This document shows positions 1 to 8,082 of a stretch of DNA of 64,000 nt, in pieces (position 1 is the stretch's first letter; each line of letters begins with the position of its first letter). This DNA comes from Streptomyces olivochromogenes. Its GTDB lineage: Bacteria > Actinomycetota > Actinomycetes > Streptomycetales > Streptomycetaceae. A program made the position numbers and the translations under genes. The notes beneath the pieces were generated by a model, which saw only the letters and a list, made by a program, of their open reading frames with translations, did no database searches and had not been told where the DNA came from. Where the stretch lies: positions 153,972 to 217,971 of the forward strand of contig NZ_JADDRL010000002.1 of the NCBI RefSeq assembly GCF_021538895.1, read 5' to 3'.

Positions 1-2
1 AT

Positions 3-797
3 TGCTCGGTGTACGTGGAGCCCGGTGTGGGTGTCCGTGTCCGGCGCGAGGATCGATGGCAGGTGTATTGCTCGGCCGACGCCCCGGATCCGGATGGCCG
101 GTATCCGGTCACTCGCAGCGCCGCACCCCGGGCCGCGGACGAGCCTGTCGGTGGCGCGCCTCGGTTTGGGACCAACCGGTTCGCCGGAGCCTGCATGGAC
201 TGCTCGGTCGAGGTCGCAGCGGGCGCCGGGGTGCTCGTCACCTGGGATGACGGCAGGCGGAGAGTTCAGTGCCCCGTGTGCCAAGAAGTCGCGTTCCGGC
301 ATGAGCGCTGGGATGAAAATGACCAGTTCGGGGTCGGTTCATGGTTTCCGAGCGAGTCTCCGGCGGGCTGTGGCGCGACGATCTCCGTACGCATTCTGAC
401 GTTGAACCGGCCCTGCTGGAAATGTGGTGAGGTCAGCACCTGTGTTGTCGGCCTGCGCCCCTTTCGACCCGCCCTCACCGACCCGGGGCCGAGGTCGGTG
501 GATGGAATTTCGCTGGTGTGGGTGAGGGAACTGCTGGAGCAAGCCGGAGTCGACTGGCTGGCGAGTTCGATCAAGCCGCGCTGGAGCGCCACGATGCGTC
601 AGAGATATCTGAGCAATGGCTGCCAGCATTGCGACGCCCTTCAGGGGGACTTTCCGCTGGAAGGGGAGGTGTCCGAGCTTGTTCGGGAGAGCGGCGTGGA
701 AGCTCTGGACACCGTGTTGGTGGCCGACGTCCCTGCACTGGTGTGGCAGCGCACGGTCCACGGTGAGCGTGGCGAGGGCAGCGGGCTCCTTGCGTGA
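3..797 (+). CDS. Cys-rich zinc-ribbon-like hypothetical protein (5' end cut by window edge)
   Basis: The frame is open from the first base, so the true start is probably outside the window; the first in-window start would be GTG at 9. No known family was recognised. The visible protein has four close cysteine pairs (ACMDC, QCPVC, PCWKC, GCQHC), typical of structural zinc ribbons, with a Trp/Arg-rich middle and a mostly polar remainder. There is no signal peptide or membrane segment, so a cytosolic location is inferred. A terminator-like hairpin lies 126 nt after the stop. Function unknown; a DNA- or RNA-binding role is only a guess from the zinc knuckles. Confidence 0.6.
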   Translation, partial: CSVYVEPGVGVRVRREDRWQVYCSADAPDPDGRYPVTRSAAPRAADEPVGGAPRFGTNRFAGACMDCSVEVAAGAGVLVTWDDGRRRVQCPVCQEVAFRHERWDENDQFGVGSWFPSESPAGCGATISVRILTLNRPCWKCGEVSTCVVGLRPFRPALTDPGPRSVDGISLVWVRELLEQAGVDWLASSIKPRWSATMRQRYLSNGCQHCDALQGDFPLEGEVSELVRESGVEALDTVLVADVPALVWQRTVHGERGEGSGLLA

Positions 798-922
798 GCT
801 TCCCCATCGCGCTGCTGACCAGGGATGCGGGAAAACCGGGGGTATAGCGTGGGAAACGATCTTCAGGGGCCCCTCATCTCGCCCGATCAGCGAGTTCCGT
901 CGGTGCCCCACCATCCGAATAA

Positions 923-946
923 GGCGGCACCAGTCATGGTGCCGCC
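923..946. terminator. Hairpin terminator after the Cys-rich gene
   Basis: A perfect 9-bp stem, GGCGGCACC / GGTGCCGCC, with a 6-nt loop, followed by TGATTCGTTTTCCCC. The T-rich tail makes a rho-independent terminator likely. The stretch 798-1201 otherwise holds no gene, only the promoter region of the next one. Confidence 0.7.
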
Positions 947-1127
947 TGATTCGTTTTCCCCTAATTTTCCCCGGTCGTTGCCGCGTTGTGATGCTTGTCT
1001 CCGTGGGCGGTTGTGGATCCGGGGGCTGACTCCTCGTCGGAACGGCCCGACTGCTGGGTGTGAGGAACCTCTCACGGAGTGGTGATGGGGGGCGGACCGT
1101 GTGAGTCCGGTTCGCACAACCGCGGAG

Positions 1128-1136
1128 TTGTCCACA
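1128..1136 (+). promoter_or_regulatory. DnaA-box-like 9-mer TTGTCCACA
   Basis: A perfect match to the Streptomyces DnaA box consensus, alone in the leader of the DUF2252 gene. The 9-mer alone does not show binding. Related copies lie at 9222-9253 and 16845-16853. Confidence 0.35.
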
Positions 1137-1201
1137 GGGTCTGACGCGTTTCGGTCACCGGTTGTACGGTCTGCGCAGTTGATGTTCGTGCGAGTGCGCG
1201 G

Positions 1202-2659
1202 GTGAGTACGGGTTCGGGGGAGGCGGTCGCGGTGACCGATGCTGGTGCGGAAGCGGCTCGGACGGCGGGAGGGGCGCCCAGGCTGCCCCGGGTGACGGGC
1301 TTCGCGGCGTGGCCGCCGCAGGGGTCGCCGAAGGAGGAGGGCAAGGCGCTGCGGGCGAGCGTGCCGCGCACCTCGCACAGCCTCCTCGACGTGGACGGCT
1401 CCCGCCCCGACGCGGTGAGCGCGGTCGAGGAGTCCAACCAGGGCCGCATCACAGGACTCACGCCGATACGGGTGGGCAGGATGGCCGCGACGCCGTTCGC
1501 CTTCCTGCGCGGCTCGGCCGGCCTGATGGCCTACGACCTGGCGCGCACCCCCGTGACCCGGATCGGCACGCAGATCTGCGGCGACGCCCACGCGGCCAAC
1601 TTCGGCCTGTACGGCGACGCCCGCGGCGGACTGGTCATCGACCTGAACGACTTCGACGAGACCGTGCAGGGCCCCTGGGAGTGGGACCTCAAGCGCCTCG
1701 CCGCCTCCCTGGTGCTGGCCGGCCGCGAGGCGGGCGCCGACGAGGACACCTGCCGCGCGGCCGCGCACGACACCGTGGGCGCCTACCGGCGCACCATGCG
1801 CCTGCTCGCCAAGCTGCCGGTCCTCGACGCCTGGAACGCCATCGCGGACGAGGAGCTCGTCTCGCACACCGACGCCCATGACCTGCTCGGCACGCTGGAG
1901 CGGGTCTCGGAGAAGGCACGGGCCAACACCAGCGGCCGGTTCGCGGCGAAGTCGACCGAGGTGGTCGAGGGCGGCGGACGCCGGTTCGTCGACGCCTCGC
2001 CGGTGCTGCGACGGGTCGAGGACGCGGAGGCGGCGGCCGTGGCCGCGTCCCTGGAGTCGTACGTGGCCACTCTCTCCGAGGACCGACTGCCGCTGCTGGC
2101 CCGGCACGCCGTGCACGACGTGGCGTTCCGCGTGGTCGGCACGGGCAGCGTCGGCACCCGCTCGTACGTCGTCCTGTTGCTGGACCACCGCGGCGAACCG
2201 CTGGTCCTGCAGGTCAAGGAGGCCCGTCCCTCGGCGCTGGTCCCGCATCTGGCGACGGCCGGCTTCGAGGCACCGCCCGTCGACCACGAGGGCCGCCGGG
2301 TGGTCCTGGGACAGAAGCGCATGCAGGTGGTCAGCGACATCCTGCTCGGCTGGACGACGGTCGAGGGCCGCCCCTTCCAGGTCCGTCAGTTCCGCAACCG
2401 CAAGGGCAGCGTCGACCCCGCCGCCCTCTCCGCCGACCAGGTCGACGACTACGGCCGCATGACCGGCGCTCTGCTGGCCCGCGCCCACTCCCACAGCGCC
2501 GACCCGCGCCTGATCGCCGGCTACTGCGGCAAGAACGAGGAACTGGACGAGGCCATAGCGGCGTTCGCGGTCGCCTACGCCGACCGCACGGAGGCGGACC
2601 ACGAGGAACTGGTGGCCGCGGTGCGGTCGGGGCGGATCCCGGCCGAGATGGGGGTCTGA
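1202..2659 (+). CDS. DUF2252 family protein
   Basis: 485 aa, a usual length for DUF2252, a family of unknown biochemical role with a fold related to protein and aminoglycoside kinases. Conserved blocks are visible: MAATPFAFLRGSA near residue 98, the motif CGDAHAANFGLYG, then DLNDFDETVQGPWEWDLKRL, and later LLLDHRGEPLVLQVKEA. The HxxN and DxD-like elements in the GDAH..NFG and DLNDFDE blocks look like kinase-type metal and nucleotide sites. There is no signal peptide. The start is GTG; no strong ribosome site is visible, so a leaderless or weak start is possible. It stands alone, with its own leader of about 400 nt. Confidence 0.85.
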   Translation: MSTGSGEAVAVTDAGAEAARTAGGAPRLPRVTGFAAWPPQGSPKEEGKALRASVPRTSHSLLDVDGSRPDAVSAVEESNQGRITGLTPIRVGRMAATPFAFLRGSAGLMAYDLARTPVTRIGTQICGDAHAANFGLYGDARGGLVIDLNDFDETVQGPWEWDLKRLAASLVLAGREAGADEDTCRAAAHDTVGAYRRTMRLLAKLPVLDAWNAIADEELVSHTDAHDLLGTLERVSEKARANTSGRFAAKSTEVVEGGGRRFVDASPVLRRVEDAEAAAVAASLESYVATLSEDRLPLLARHAVHDVAFRVVGTGSVGTRSYVVLLLDHRGEPLVLQVKEARPSALVPHLATAGFEAPPVDHEGRRVVLGQKRMQVVSDILLGWTTVEGRPFQVRQFRNRKGSVDPAALSADQVDDYGRMTGALLARAHSHSADPRLIAGYCGKNEELDEAIAAFAVAYADRTEADHEELVAAVRSGRIPAEMGV

Positions 2660-2751
2660 GTGGACGCGGGGTGCGGCGCCCGGAGCACCGGGCGCCGGGC
2701 GGGATGCGCGAAGCGGAGGGGCTCGATCCCGTCGTGGCCTAGGCTGGTCGG

Positions 2752-3564
2752 GTGACGACTCCGGAAGCTGAGCAGTCCCAGGCGCCCCGGCCCGAGGAGC
2801 GGCTGGAGCGGGCCGTGCGGGCCGCCGAGCAGGCGTTGATCGAGTTCGAGATCGCCGTGGAGACCTTCCGCGTCGAGGTCGAGAACTTCTCCCGGCTGCA
2901 CGATCAGAAGCTCGGCCCGATGTATGCCCGGCTGGACGAGCTGGAAGCGCTGATCGCCGAGGCCAAGGCCACCCGCACCGGCGACGCGGAGGACCTGCGC
3001 CTCGCGCAGGAGGCGCGCGCCCGGGTCATGCCGATCCCCGGCGTCGAGGAGCTGCTGAACGGCTGGATGGACGGCCACGGCCTGTTCCCGGAGGCCGCCG
3101 CGATGCTCACGGACCAGGCGGTACGGCCCCCCGAGCGGGTGCGCCCCAGCGAGCAGGCCCGCAAGCTCTATCGCGAGCTGGCCCGCAAGGCCCACCCCGA
3201 CCTGGCGCAGGAGGAGGCCGAACGGGCGCGGCGCGAGGAGTTCATCACCCGCGTCAACGCCGCCTACGCCCGTGGCGACGAGGCCCTGCTCAGGGAGCTG
3301 GCCGAGGAGTGGGCCGCGGGCCCGGACCTCGCCGAGCGGCCCCCGAGCCGCGCCGAGGAGCTCTACGCCCGCCTCGAATGGCTGGCGCAGCGCAAGGAAC
3401 TGCTGACCCTGGTCGCCCGCGAGCTGGAGGACACCGCGATCGCGTCGATGCTCCGCCTGGCTCCCGACGACCCCGACGCCCTGCTGGACGAGATCGCGGA
3501 GAAGCTCCGTGCCGACCTGGCGGAGCGCGAGGCGGAGCTGGCGGGGTTGCTGGCGCAGGAGTAG
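2752..3564 (+). CDS. DnaJ-like (degenerate J-domain) protein
   Basis: 270 aa and highly charged. Residues 20-75 look helical and coiled-coil-like. Residues about 135-165 contain LYRELARKAHPDLAQEEAE, which keeps the HPD tripeptide of J domains that stimulates DnaK ATPase; the following helix ends NAAYARGDEALL, as in J-domain helix III. The C-terminal 80 residues are another Glu/Leu-rich helical region. A cochaperone or adaptor role is inferred from HPD only; there is no Gly/Phe or zinc-finger region as in full DnaJ. The GTG start follows a TAGGCT hexamer by 6 nt with no Shine-Dalgarno, suggesting a leaderless mRNA. Confidence 0.75.
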   Translation: MTTPEAEQSQAPRPEERLERAVRAAEQALIEFEIAVETFRVEVENFSRLHDQKLGPMYARLDELEALIAEAKATRTGDAEDLRLAQEARARVMPIPGVEELLNGWMDGHGLFPEAAAMLTDQAVRPPERVRPSEQARKLYRELARKAHPDLAQEEAERARREEFITRVNAAYARGDEALLRELAEEWAAGPDLAERPPSRAEELYARLEWLAQRKELLTLVARELEDTAIASMLRLAPDDPDALLDEIAEKLRADLAEREAELAGLLAQE

Positions 3565-3605
3565 CGCGAGCCGGCTTTCGTTGCACTTCGGGTAGCGTCG
3601 GAGGC

Positions 3606-3953
3606 ATGAATTTCGCAGCACGTGTGCCCACGGTCGGAGTCACGGACCTCAACGACGGCGACTTCCTGCTGGACGTCCGCGAGGACGACGAGTGGCAGGC
3701 GGGTCACGCCGAGGGGGCGCTGCACATTCCGATCAGCGACTTCGTCGCCCGGTACGGCGAGCTGACCGAGGCCACCCCGCAGGACGGCCGCGTCCATGTC
3801 ATCTGCCGTTCCGGCGGCCGCTCGGCCCAGGTCACGATGTACCTGGTCCAGCAGGGCATCGACGCCGTGAACGTCGACGGCGGCATGCAGGTCTGGGCAG
3901 CGGCGGGCCGCCCCGTCATCACGGACGCGGGCGCACCGGGGCACGTCCTCTAG
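3606..3953 (+). CDS. Rhodanese-like sulfurtransferase domain protein
   Basis: 115 aa, a single rhodanese domain. Visible are the LLDVREDDEWQAGHAEGA block, the HIPISDF strand, and the active-site loop CRSGGRSAQV whose cysteine would carry the persulfide. Likely cytosolic sulfur transfer; the substrate is unknown. ATG 3606 was chosen over longer in-frame possibilities because TAGCGT lies 7 nt upstream (leaderless-type promoter) and the domain begins at once. The TAG stop is part of the CTAG at the left edge of a MITE-like repeat. Confidence 0.88.
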   Translation: MNFAARVPTVGVTDLNDGDFLLDVREDDEWQAGHAEGALHIPISDFVARYGELTEATPQDGRVHVICRSGGRSAQVTMYLVQQGIDAVNVDGGMQVWAAAGRPVITDAGAPGHVL

Positions 3954-4193
3954 GCCCTGTCGTCAAACTCGCGTCTGCCCCGCGACGCCATGCACGTACT
4001 CTCGCCGCACCGGGCCCCGACCCCAGTACGTCCAGTACGAGGGACGAGGCCCGGCACTCCCTCAGTCTTCGTCCGGGGGGACCCCCAGAGCACGCTCCCC
4101 CAAGCTCTCGGCTCCGCTCGAGCAGGGGGACCCCCATGACGCCGCGAGGCCCGCCCTTCGGGCGGACGACGCGAGTTTGACGACAGGACCTAG
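3950..4193. mobile_element. MITE-like repeat, copy 1 (CTAG-flanked)
   Basis: Imperfect terminal inverted repeats of about 22 bp (GCCCTGTCGTCAAACTCGCG left; its near complement at 4169-4190) flanked by CTAG on both sides, which fits a 4-bp target duplication. The reverse complement of the interior is clearly related to the copy at 26347-26525. This copy also holds a nested hairpin repeat (4096-4136). No transposase is encoded, so it would depend on one elsewhere. Its left CTAG supplies the rhodanese stop. Confidence 0.75.
4096..4136. repeat. GGGGGACCCCC-type hairpin repeat
   Basis: A G/C-tract hairpin: CCCCCAAGCTCTCGG, CTCCGCTCGAGC, then AGGGGGACCCCC. A close relative is at 42734-42775. It appears inserted in MITE copy 1 because copy 2 lacks it. 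Confidence 0.6.
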
Positions 4194-4249
4194 AACCACC
4201 CGGGGGTGCGGCCCGGCCCGGTCCTCCCGCGAGGTCGGCCGCCGCGCGG

Positions 4250-5383
4250 TCAGCTCAGGGGATGTGCCGCCAGCAGGTCCCCCAGGGCCTCCTCGTGTGC
4301 CGCCGCCGGGCCGAGCGACAGCTCCAGGTGTTTGGCCCAGGCGTGATAGCGGTGCAGGGGGTAGTCGGTGTCCGCGCCGAACCCGCCGTGCAGGTGCTGC
4401 GCGGTCTGCACAACGCGTCGTACGCCCTCCGAGGCCCAGATCTTCGCCACGGCGACGTCCCCGGAGGCGGGCAGCGGTCCGGGCGCTCCTGAGCCGATCC
4501 GCCACGCGGCCTGCCACAGCGTGGCCTCCATGGCGCGCAGGTCGATGTAGCGGTCGGCGGCCTGGACGGCGACGGCCTGGAAGGTCGCGATCGGATGCCC
4601 GAACTGCTCGCGTTTGCCGGTGTATTCACTGGTCATCCCGAGCACCCGCTCGCCCAGCCCGAGCGCCAGCGCGCACGTCCCGGTGGCCAGCAGCGCGCGC
4701 AGCCACTCCCAGGCGCCGTCGGCCTCGATGACGTCGCCGACGGGGATCCGCGCCGACTCCAGCCGCAGCTCGGCCAGCCGCTCCCCGTTGGTGGAGATCT
4801 GCTCGGCGAAGACGGCTCCGTCGTGCCCACGGGGCACGAGCGCGAGGACGGTCCGGTCGGCGTCGGTGTGCGCGGGTACGACGACGAGGTCCGCGCCGTA
4901 CGCCCACGGCACCCCCGTCTGCACCCCGTCCAGCACCCACACGTCACTGTCGCGCCGCGCGGTCACGGCGCGTTCGGCCGGGTCGTGCCCGGTGCGGCCG
5001 TTCGCGGCGACGGTCAGGACGAGCTCACCGCGCCCGGCCCGCGGCAGCAGCCCGGCCGCCAACTCCTTGCCGCCGTAGGCCTGTACGGCCGCCGCGGCCG
5101 CGGCGCTCTCCAGCAGCGGAACCCGCGCCAGCACCTTCGCGGACTCCCGCAGCACCAGGCACAGTGCGATGGGGTCCAGGCCCGCCCCGCCGTACTCCTC
5201 GTCGAGCAGCAGGCTCAGCAGGTCGGCCTCGGCGAGTCTGGTCCACAGCGTCCGGTCGAAATCGTCGGCCACGGCGCCGGTCGTGAGCGCCGGACTGGGC
5301 ACCGTGTCCGGCGCCACCCCGGCGAACACCCCCTGGGCCGCCTCGGCCGCCGCCAACTGCTCCTCGGTGAAGGTGAAGTCCAC
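4250..5383 (-). CDS. Acyl-CoA dehydrogenase (FadE-type, possibly steroid/beta-subunit-like)
   Basis: 377 aa, full length for the family. The N-terminal helical domain starts MDFTFTEEQLAAAEAAQG, the middle beta domain contains the VLDGVQTGVPWAYGADL stretch, and the C-terminal helical domain contains GKREQFGHPIATFQ and the QTAQHLHGGFGADTDYPLHR block. Expected to oxidise an acyl-CoA at the alpha-beta bond using FAD. Actinobacterial steroid catabolism uses pairs of such subunits (alpha2beta2 FadEs); no partner gene is adjacent, so either it works alone or the partner is elsewhere. The upstream KstR-like site supports a sterol or fatty-acid link. A catalytic Glu was not assigned with confidence. 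Confidence 0.85.
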   Translation of the reverse strand: MDFTFTEEQLAAAEAAQGVFAGVAPDTVPSPALTTGAVADDFDRTLWTRLAEADLLSLLLDEEYGGAGLDPIALCLVLRESAKVLARVPLLESAAAAAAVQAYGGKELAAGLLPRAGRGELVLTVAANGRTGHDPAERAVTARRDSDVWVLDGVQTGVPWAYGADLVVVPAHTDADRTVLALVPRGHDGAVFAEQISTNGERLAELRLESARIPVGDVIEADGAWEWLRALLATGTCALALGLGERVLGMTSEYTGKREQFGHPIATFQAVAVQAADRYIDLRAMEATLWQAAWRIGSGAPGPLPASGDVAVAKIWASEGVRRVVQTAQHLHGGFGADTDYPLHRYHAWAKHLELSLGPAAAHEEALGDLLAAHPLS

Positions 5384-5413
5384 GGTCCTGTCCTCCCGGC
5401 GGATCCGCCCATC

Positions 5414-5443
5414 TGACGGTCCGTCAAGATAGAACAGGTTCTA
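5414..5443. promoter_or_regulatory. Two operators: TGACGGTCCGTCA palindrome and KstR-like TAGAACAGGTTCTA
   Basis: 5414-5426 is a perfect palindrome around a central T. 5430-5443 matches the TnnAACnnGTTnnA consensus of the cholesterol-catabolism TetR repressor KstR at every fixed base. Both sit 30-60 nt upstream of the dehydrogenase start, where a repressor would block transcription. Confidence 0.55.
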
Positions 5444-5475
5444 GGAGAAGGGAACGGTGGGACGGCAGGCTTCTG

Positions 5476-6540
5476 TCAGCGGTCGAAGTCCAGTTCCACT
5501 TTCTCGGTCACCGGATGCGACTGGCAGGCCAGCACATACCCGGCCTCGGTCTCGTCCGCCTCCAGCGCGAAGTTGCGGTCCATGCGCACCTCGCCCGAGA
5601 CCAGGAAGGCCCGGCAGGTCCCGCACACCCCGCCCTTGCAGGCATAGGGCGCGTCGGGCCGGTTGCGCAGCACCGTCTCCAGCAGGGACTCGCCGTCCTG
5701 GACCGGCCAGGTGCCGCCGCGTCCGTCGAGCCGGGCGGTCACGGTGCTGTGCGCGGGCGCCGAGGCGGCCGGCACCGGCGACGGGGCGGAGTCCACATGG
5801 AAGATCTCCTCGTGGATCCGGGCCCGGTCCACGCCGAGTTCCCGCAGGGCCCGCTCCGCGCCCTGCACCAGCCCGAAGGGCCCGCACAGGAACCAGCCCG
5901 CCACCGCGTCCACCGGCAGCAGCGCGGGCAGCAGCTCCATGAGCCGCTCCCGGTCGAGCCGTCCGGTCGGGAGGCCCGCCTGCTGCTCCTCCCGGGAGAG
6001 CGCCGTCACCAGCTGCAGCCGCTCGGGGTAGCGGTCCTTCAGGTCGGCGACCTCCTCCAGGAACATCGTGGAGGCGGCCGTCCGGTCGCTGCGGATCAGG
6101 CAGAACCGGGCGCCGGGCTCACGCGCCAGCAGCGTCGAGACGATGGACAGCATCGGGGTGATGCCGCTGCCGCCGACGACCGCGGCGTACAGACCGGGCG
6201 CGGGGTCGAGGGTGAAACGGCCGACCGGGGTCATGACCTCCAGCTCGTCGCCGATGTTCACCTCCTTCAGGACGTACGTCGAGAAGGCTCCGCCCTCCAC
6301 CAGTCGCACCCCGACCCGCAGGGTCCGCGGTCCCTCGTCGCCGGCGGCGGGTGCCGTCGAGCAGATCGAGTACGTCCGGCGGATCTCGTCGCCGTCGACC
6401 TGGCGGCGCAGGGCGAGGTGCTGACCGGGCGCGTGCCGGTACTCCTCGCGCAGCTCCGGCGGGACGGCGAAGGTGAGGGCCACGGAGTCGTCGGTGAGCC
6501 GGTCGACCGCGGCCACCGTGAGCGGGTGGAAGCGGGCCAT
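5476..6540 (-). CDS. paaE: Phenylacetyl-CoA epoxidase reductase subunit PaaE
   Basis: 354 aa. A ferredoxin-NADP reductase module (FAD-binding RRTYSICS region near residue 55; NAD-binding GGSGITPMLS and CGPFGLV) is followed by a C-terminal plant-type 2Fe-2S ferredoxin with YACKGGVCGTC and a last cysteine in VLACQSHP. It passes electrons from NAD(P)H to the di-iron epoxidase. Last gene of the overlapping paaABCDE operon: its ATG overlaps the paaD stop as TGATG, and AAGGAG lies 7 nt upstream, which decides this start over the GTG one codon earlier. Confidence 0.93.
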   Translation of the reverse strand: MARFHPLTVAAVDRLTDDSVALTFAVPPELREEYRHAPGQHLALRRQVDGDEIRRTYSICSTAPAAGDEGPRTLRVGVRLVEGGAFSTYVLKEVNIGDELEVMTPVGRFTLDPAPGLYAAVVGGSGITPMLSIVSTLLAREPGARFCLIRSDRTAASTMFLEEVADLKDRYPERLQLVTALSREEQQAGLPTGRLDRERLMELLPALLPVDAVAGWFLCGPFGLVQGAERALRELGVDRARIHEEIFHVDSAPSPVPAASAPAHSTVTARLDGRGGTWPVQDGESLLETVLRNRPDAPYACKGGVCGTCRAFLVSGEVRMDRNFALEADETEAGYVLACQSHPVTEKVELDFDR

Positions 6541-7085
6541 CACAACTCCTTGAAGTGGTCGAACGGTTCACTGCACAGCAGGCAGCGCCGCAGGGCCTTG
6601 CACGCGGTGGACGAGAACCGGCTCAGCAGCTCGGTCTCGGCGGAGCCGCAGTGCGGGCAGCGGACGGGGTCGGGATCCGCGGTCTGCTCGGCCATGCCTG
6701 TGCCGACGTGCGTCGGGCCGAGCCGCAGTGCCACCGGTCCGGTGTCCCGTGTGGTGCGCGGGGGAGCGATGCCGAACTCCCGCAGCTTGCGCCGCCCTTC
6801 GTCCGTGATGTCGTCCGTCGACCAGGCGGGCGCCAGCACCCTGCGGACGGTGACCTCGCGCATGCCGTGCTCGCGCAGGACCCGCTCTATGTCCAGGGAC
6901 ATCGCCTCGACGGCCGGGCAGCCGGTGTAGGTCGGGGTCAGGTCGACCTCGACCGCGTCCGCGCCGCGCAGGCGCACCCCGCGGACCACGCCCAGCTCCC
7001 GCAGGGTGAGCACGGGCAGTTCCGGATCCGGCACCGCACCGGCCAGCTCCAGGAGTTCCGCCTCCAGCGCGGTCGTCGTCACCAT
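6540..7085 (-). CDS. paaD: Phenylacetate degradation protein PaaD (MIP18/SufT-like)
   Basis: 181 aa. The N-terminal MIP18-like domain contains VPDPELPVLTLRELGVV and TPTYTGCPAVEAM, the cysteine region typical of Fe-S/iron-loading factors. The C-terminal zinc ribbon has CPHCGS near residue 143 and CLLCSEPF near the end. PaaD is required for phenylacetyl-CoA epoxidase activity and is thought to help build its metal centre. The start overlaps the paaC stop; a longer upstream frame is only antisense-like extension without homology. Confidence 0.92.
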   Translation of the reverse strand: MVTTTALEAELLELAGAVPDPELPVLTLRELGVVRGVRLRGADAVEVDLTPTYTGCPAVEAMSLDIERVLREHGMREVTVRRVLAPAWSTDDITDEGRRKLREFGIAPPRTTRDTGPVALRLGPTHVGTGMAEQTADPDPVRCPHCGSAETELLSRFSSTACKALRRCLLCSEPFDHFKEL

Positions 7086-7798
7086 GACGCCCCCGGGTGG
7101 CTGCGGTGCAGGTGCTGCATCTCGGCGAGCATCCGCCCGAAGGATTCGGTGTGCAGGCCCTGACGGCCGGCGCCCGCCGACCAGGCCCCGGTCCGCGGCC
7201 CCTCGGGGACGGACAGGGTGGCCCGGCCCAGCACAGCGCCGATCGACTCCAGCCAGGCCTGCTCCATGCCGGCCCAGTCGGCGTCCAGGCCCTCCACCGG
7301 CTGGAACATCTCCCCGGTGAACCGCCACAGCTCCGCGCACGCCAGCCGCATCCGCTCATGGCTGACGTCGGTGCCGTCCCCGAGCCGCAGAGTCCACTGC
7401 TCGGCGTGGTCGCGGTGGTAGGCGACCTCCTTGACGGCCTTGGCGGCGAGCGGCGCGAACGGGCCGTCCCCGGCGGCGAGGTCGGCGTACAGCAGGTGCT
7501 GGTAGGTGGAGAAGTACAGCTGACGGGCGATCGTGTGCGCGAAGTCGCCGCCCGGCTGCTCGACCAGCTGGAGGTTGCGGAAGGCCCGCTCCTCGCGGAG
7601 GTACGCCAGCTCGTCCTCGTCGCCGGCCATCGACAGCAGCACCCTGGCCTGGCCGAGCAGGTCCAGCGCGATGTTGGCGAGGGCGACCTCCTCCTCCAGG
7701 ACGGGGGCATGGCCCGCCCACTCCCCCAGGCGGTGGGAGAGCACCAGGGCGTCGTCGCCCAGGGCGAGCGCCGCGCTCGCCGAAACCGTGGCGGTCAC
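7079..7798 (-). CDS. paaC: Phenylacetyl-CoA epoxidase structural subunit PaaC
   Basis: 239 aa. A ferritin-like four-helix subunit with LGEWAGHAPVLEEEVALANI, LLGQARVLLSMAGDEDELAY and the KEVAYHRDHAEQW block. PaaC is the non-catalytic partner of PaaA. The GTG start overlaps the paaB stop by 4 nt (GTGA), so translation is probably coupled. Confidence 0.93.
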   Translation of the reverse strand: MTATVSASAALALGDDALVLSHRLGEWAGHAPVLEEEVALANIALDLLGQARVLLSMAGDEDELAYLREERAFRNLQLVEQPGGDFAHTIARQLYFSTYQHLLYADLAAGDGPFAPLAAKAVKEVAYHRDHAEQWTLRLGDGTDVSHERMRLACAELWRFTGEMFQPVEGLDADWAGMEQAWLESIGAVLGRATLSVPEGPRTGAWSAGAGRQGLHTESFGRMLAEMQHLHRSHPGASW

Positions 7799-8082
7799 AG
7801 GTGCTTCACCCCTTCCGGGATCTCGTAGAAGGTCGGGTGCCGGTAGGGCTTGTCGGCGGACGGCTCGAAGAAGGGGTCCTTCTCGTCGGGCGAGGAGGCG
7901 GTGATCGCGGCGGCCGGGACGACCCAGATCGAGACGCCCTCGCCGCGCCGGGTGTACAGGTCACGGGCGTTGCGCAGGGCGAACTCCGCGTCCGGCGCGT
8001 GCAGGCTGCCGGCGTGGGTGTGGGAGAGGCCGCGCCGGGAGCGCACGAAGACCTCCCACAGCGGCCAGTCGGTGTTCGTCAT
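7795..8082 (-). CDS. paaB: Phenylacetyl-CoA epoxidase subunit PaaB
   Basis: 95 aa, the usual size. It contains [20 protein letters not shown] at the start and the conserved [16 protein letters not shown] strand, ending [11 protein letters not shown]. PaaB bridges PaaAC heterodimers. The ATG overlaps the paaA stop (ATGA). Confidence 0.94.
   Translation of the reverse strand: MTNTDWPLWEVFVRSRRGLSHTHAGSLHAPDAEFALRNARDLYTRRGEGVSIWVVPAAAITASSPDEKDPFFEPSADKPYRHPTFYEIPEGVKHL

Noticed and set aside
887..2602. Long antisense reading frame (571 codons)
   Set aside because: It is antisense to the DUF2252 gene, with low-complexity Gly/Arg/Val-rich content caused by GC-rich codon bias. The same applies to other long frames opposite paa, bkd, kinase and aspS genes.
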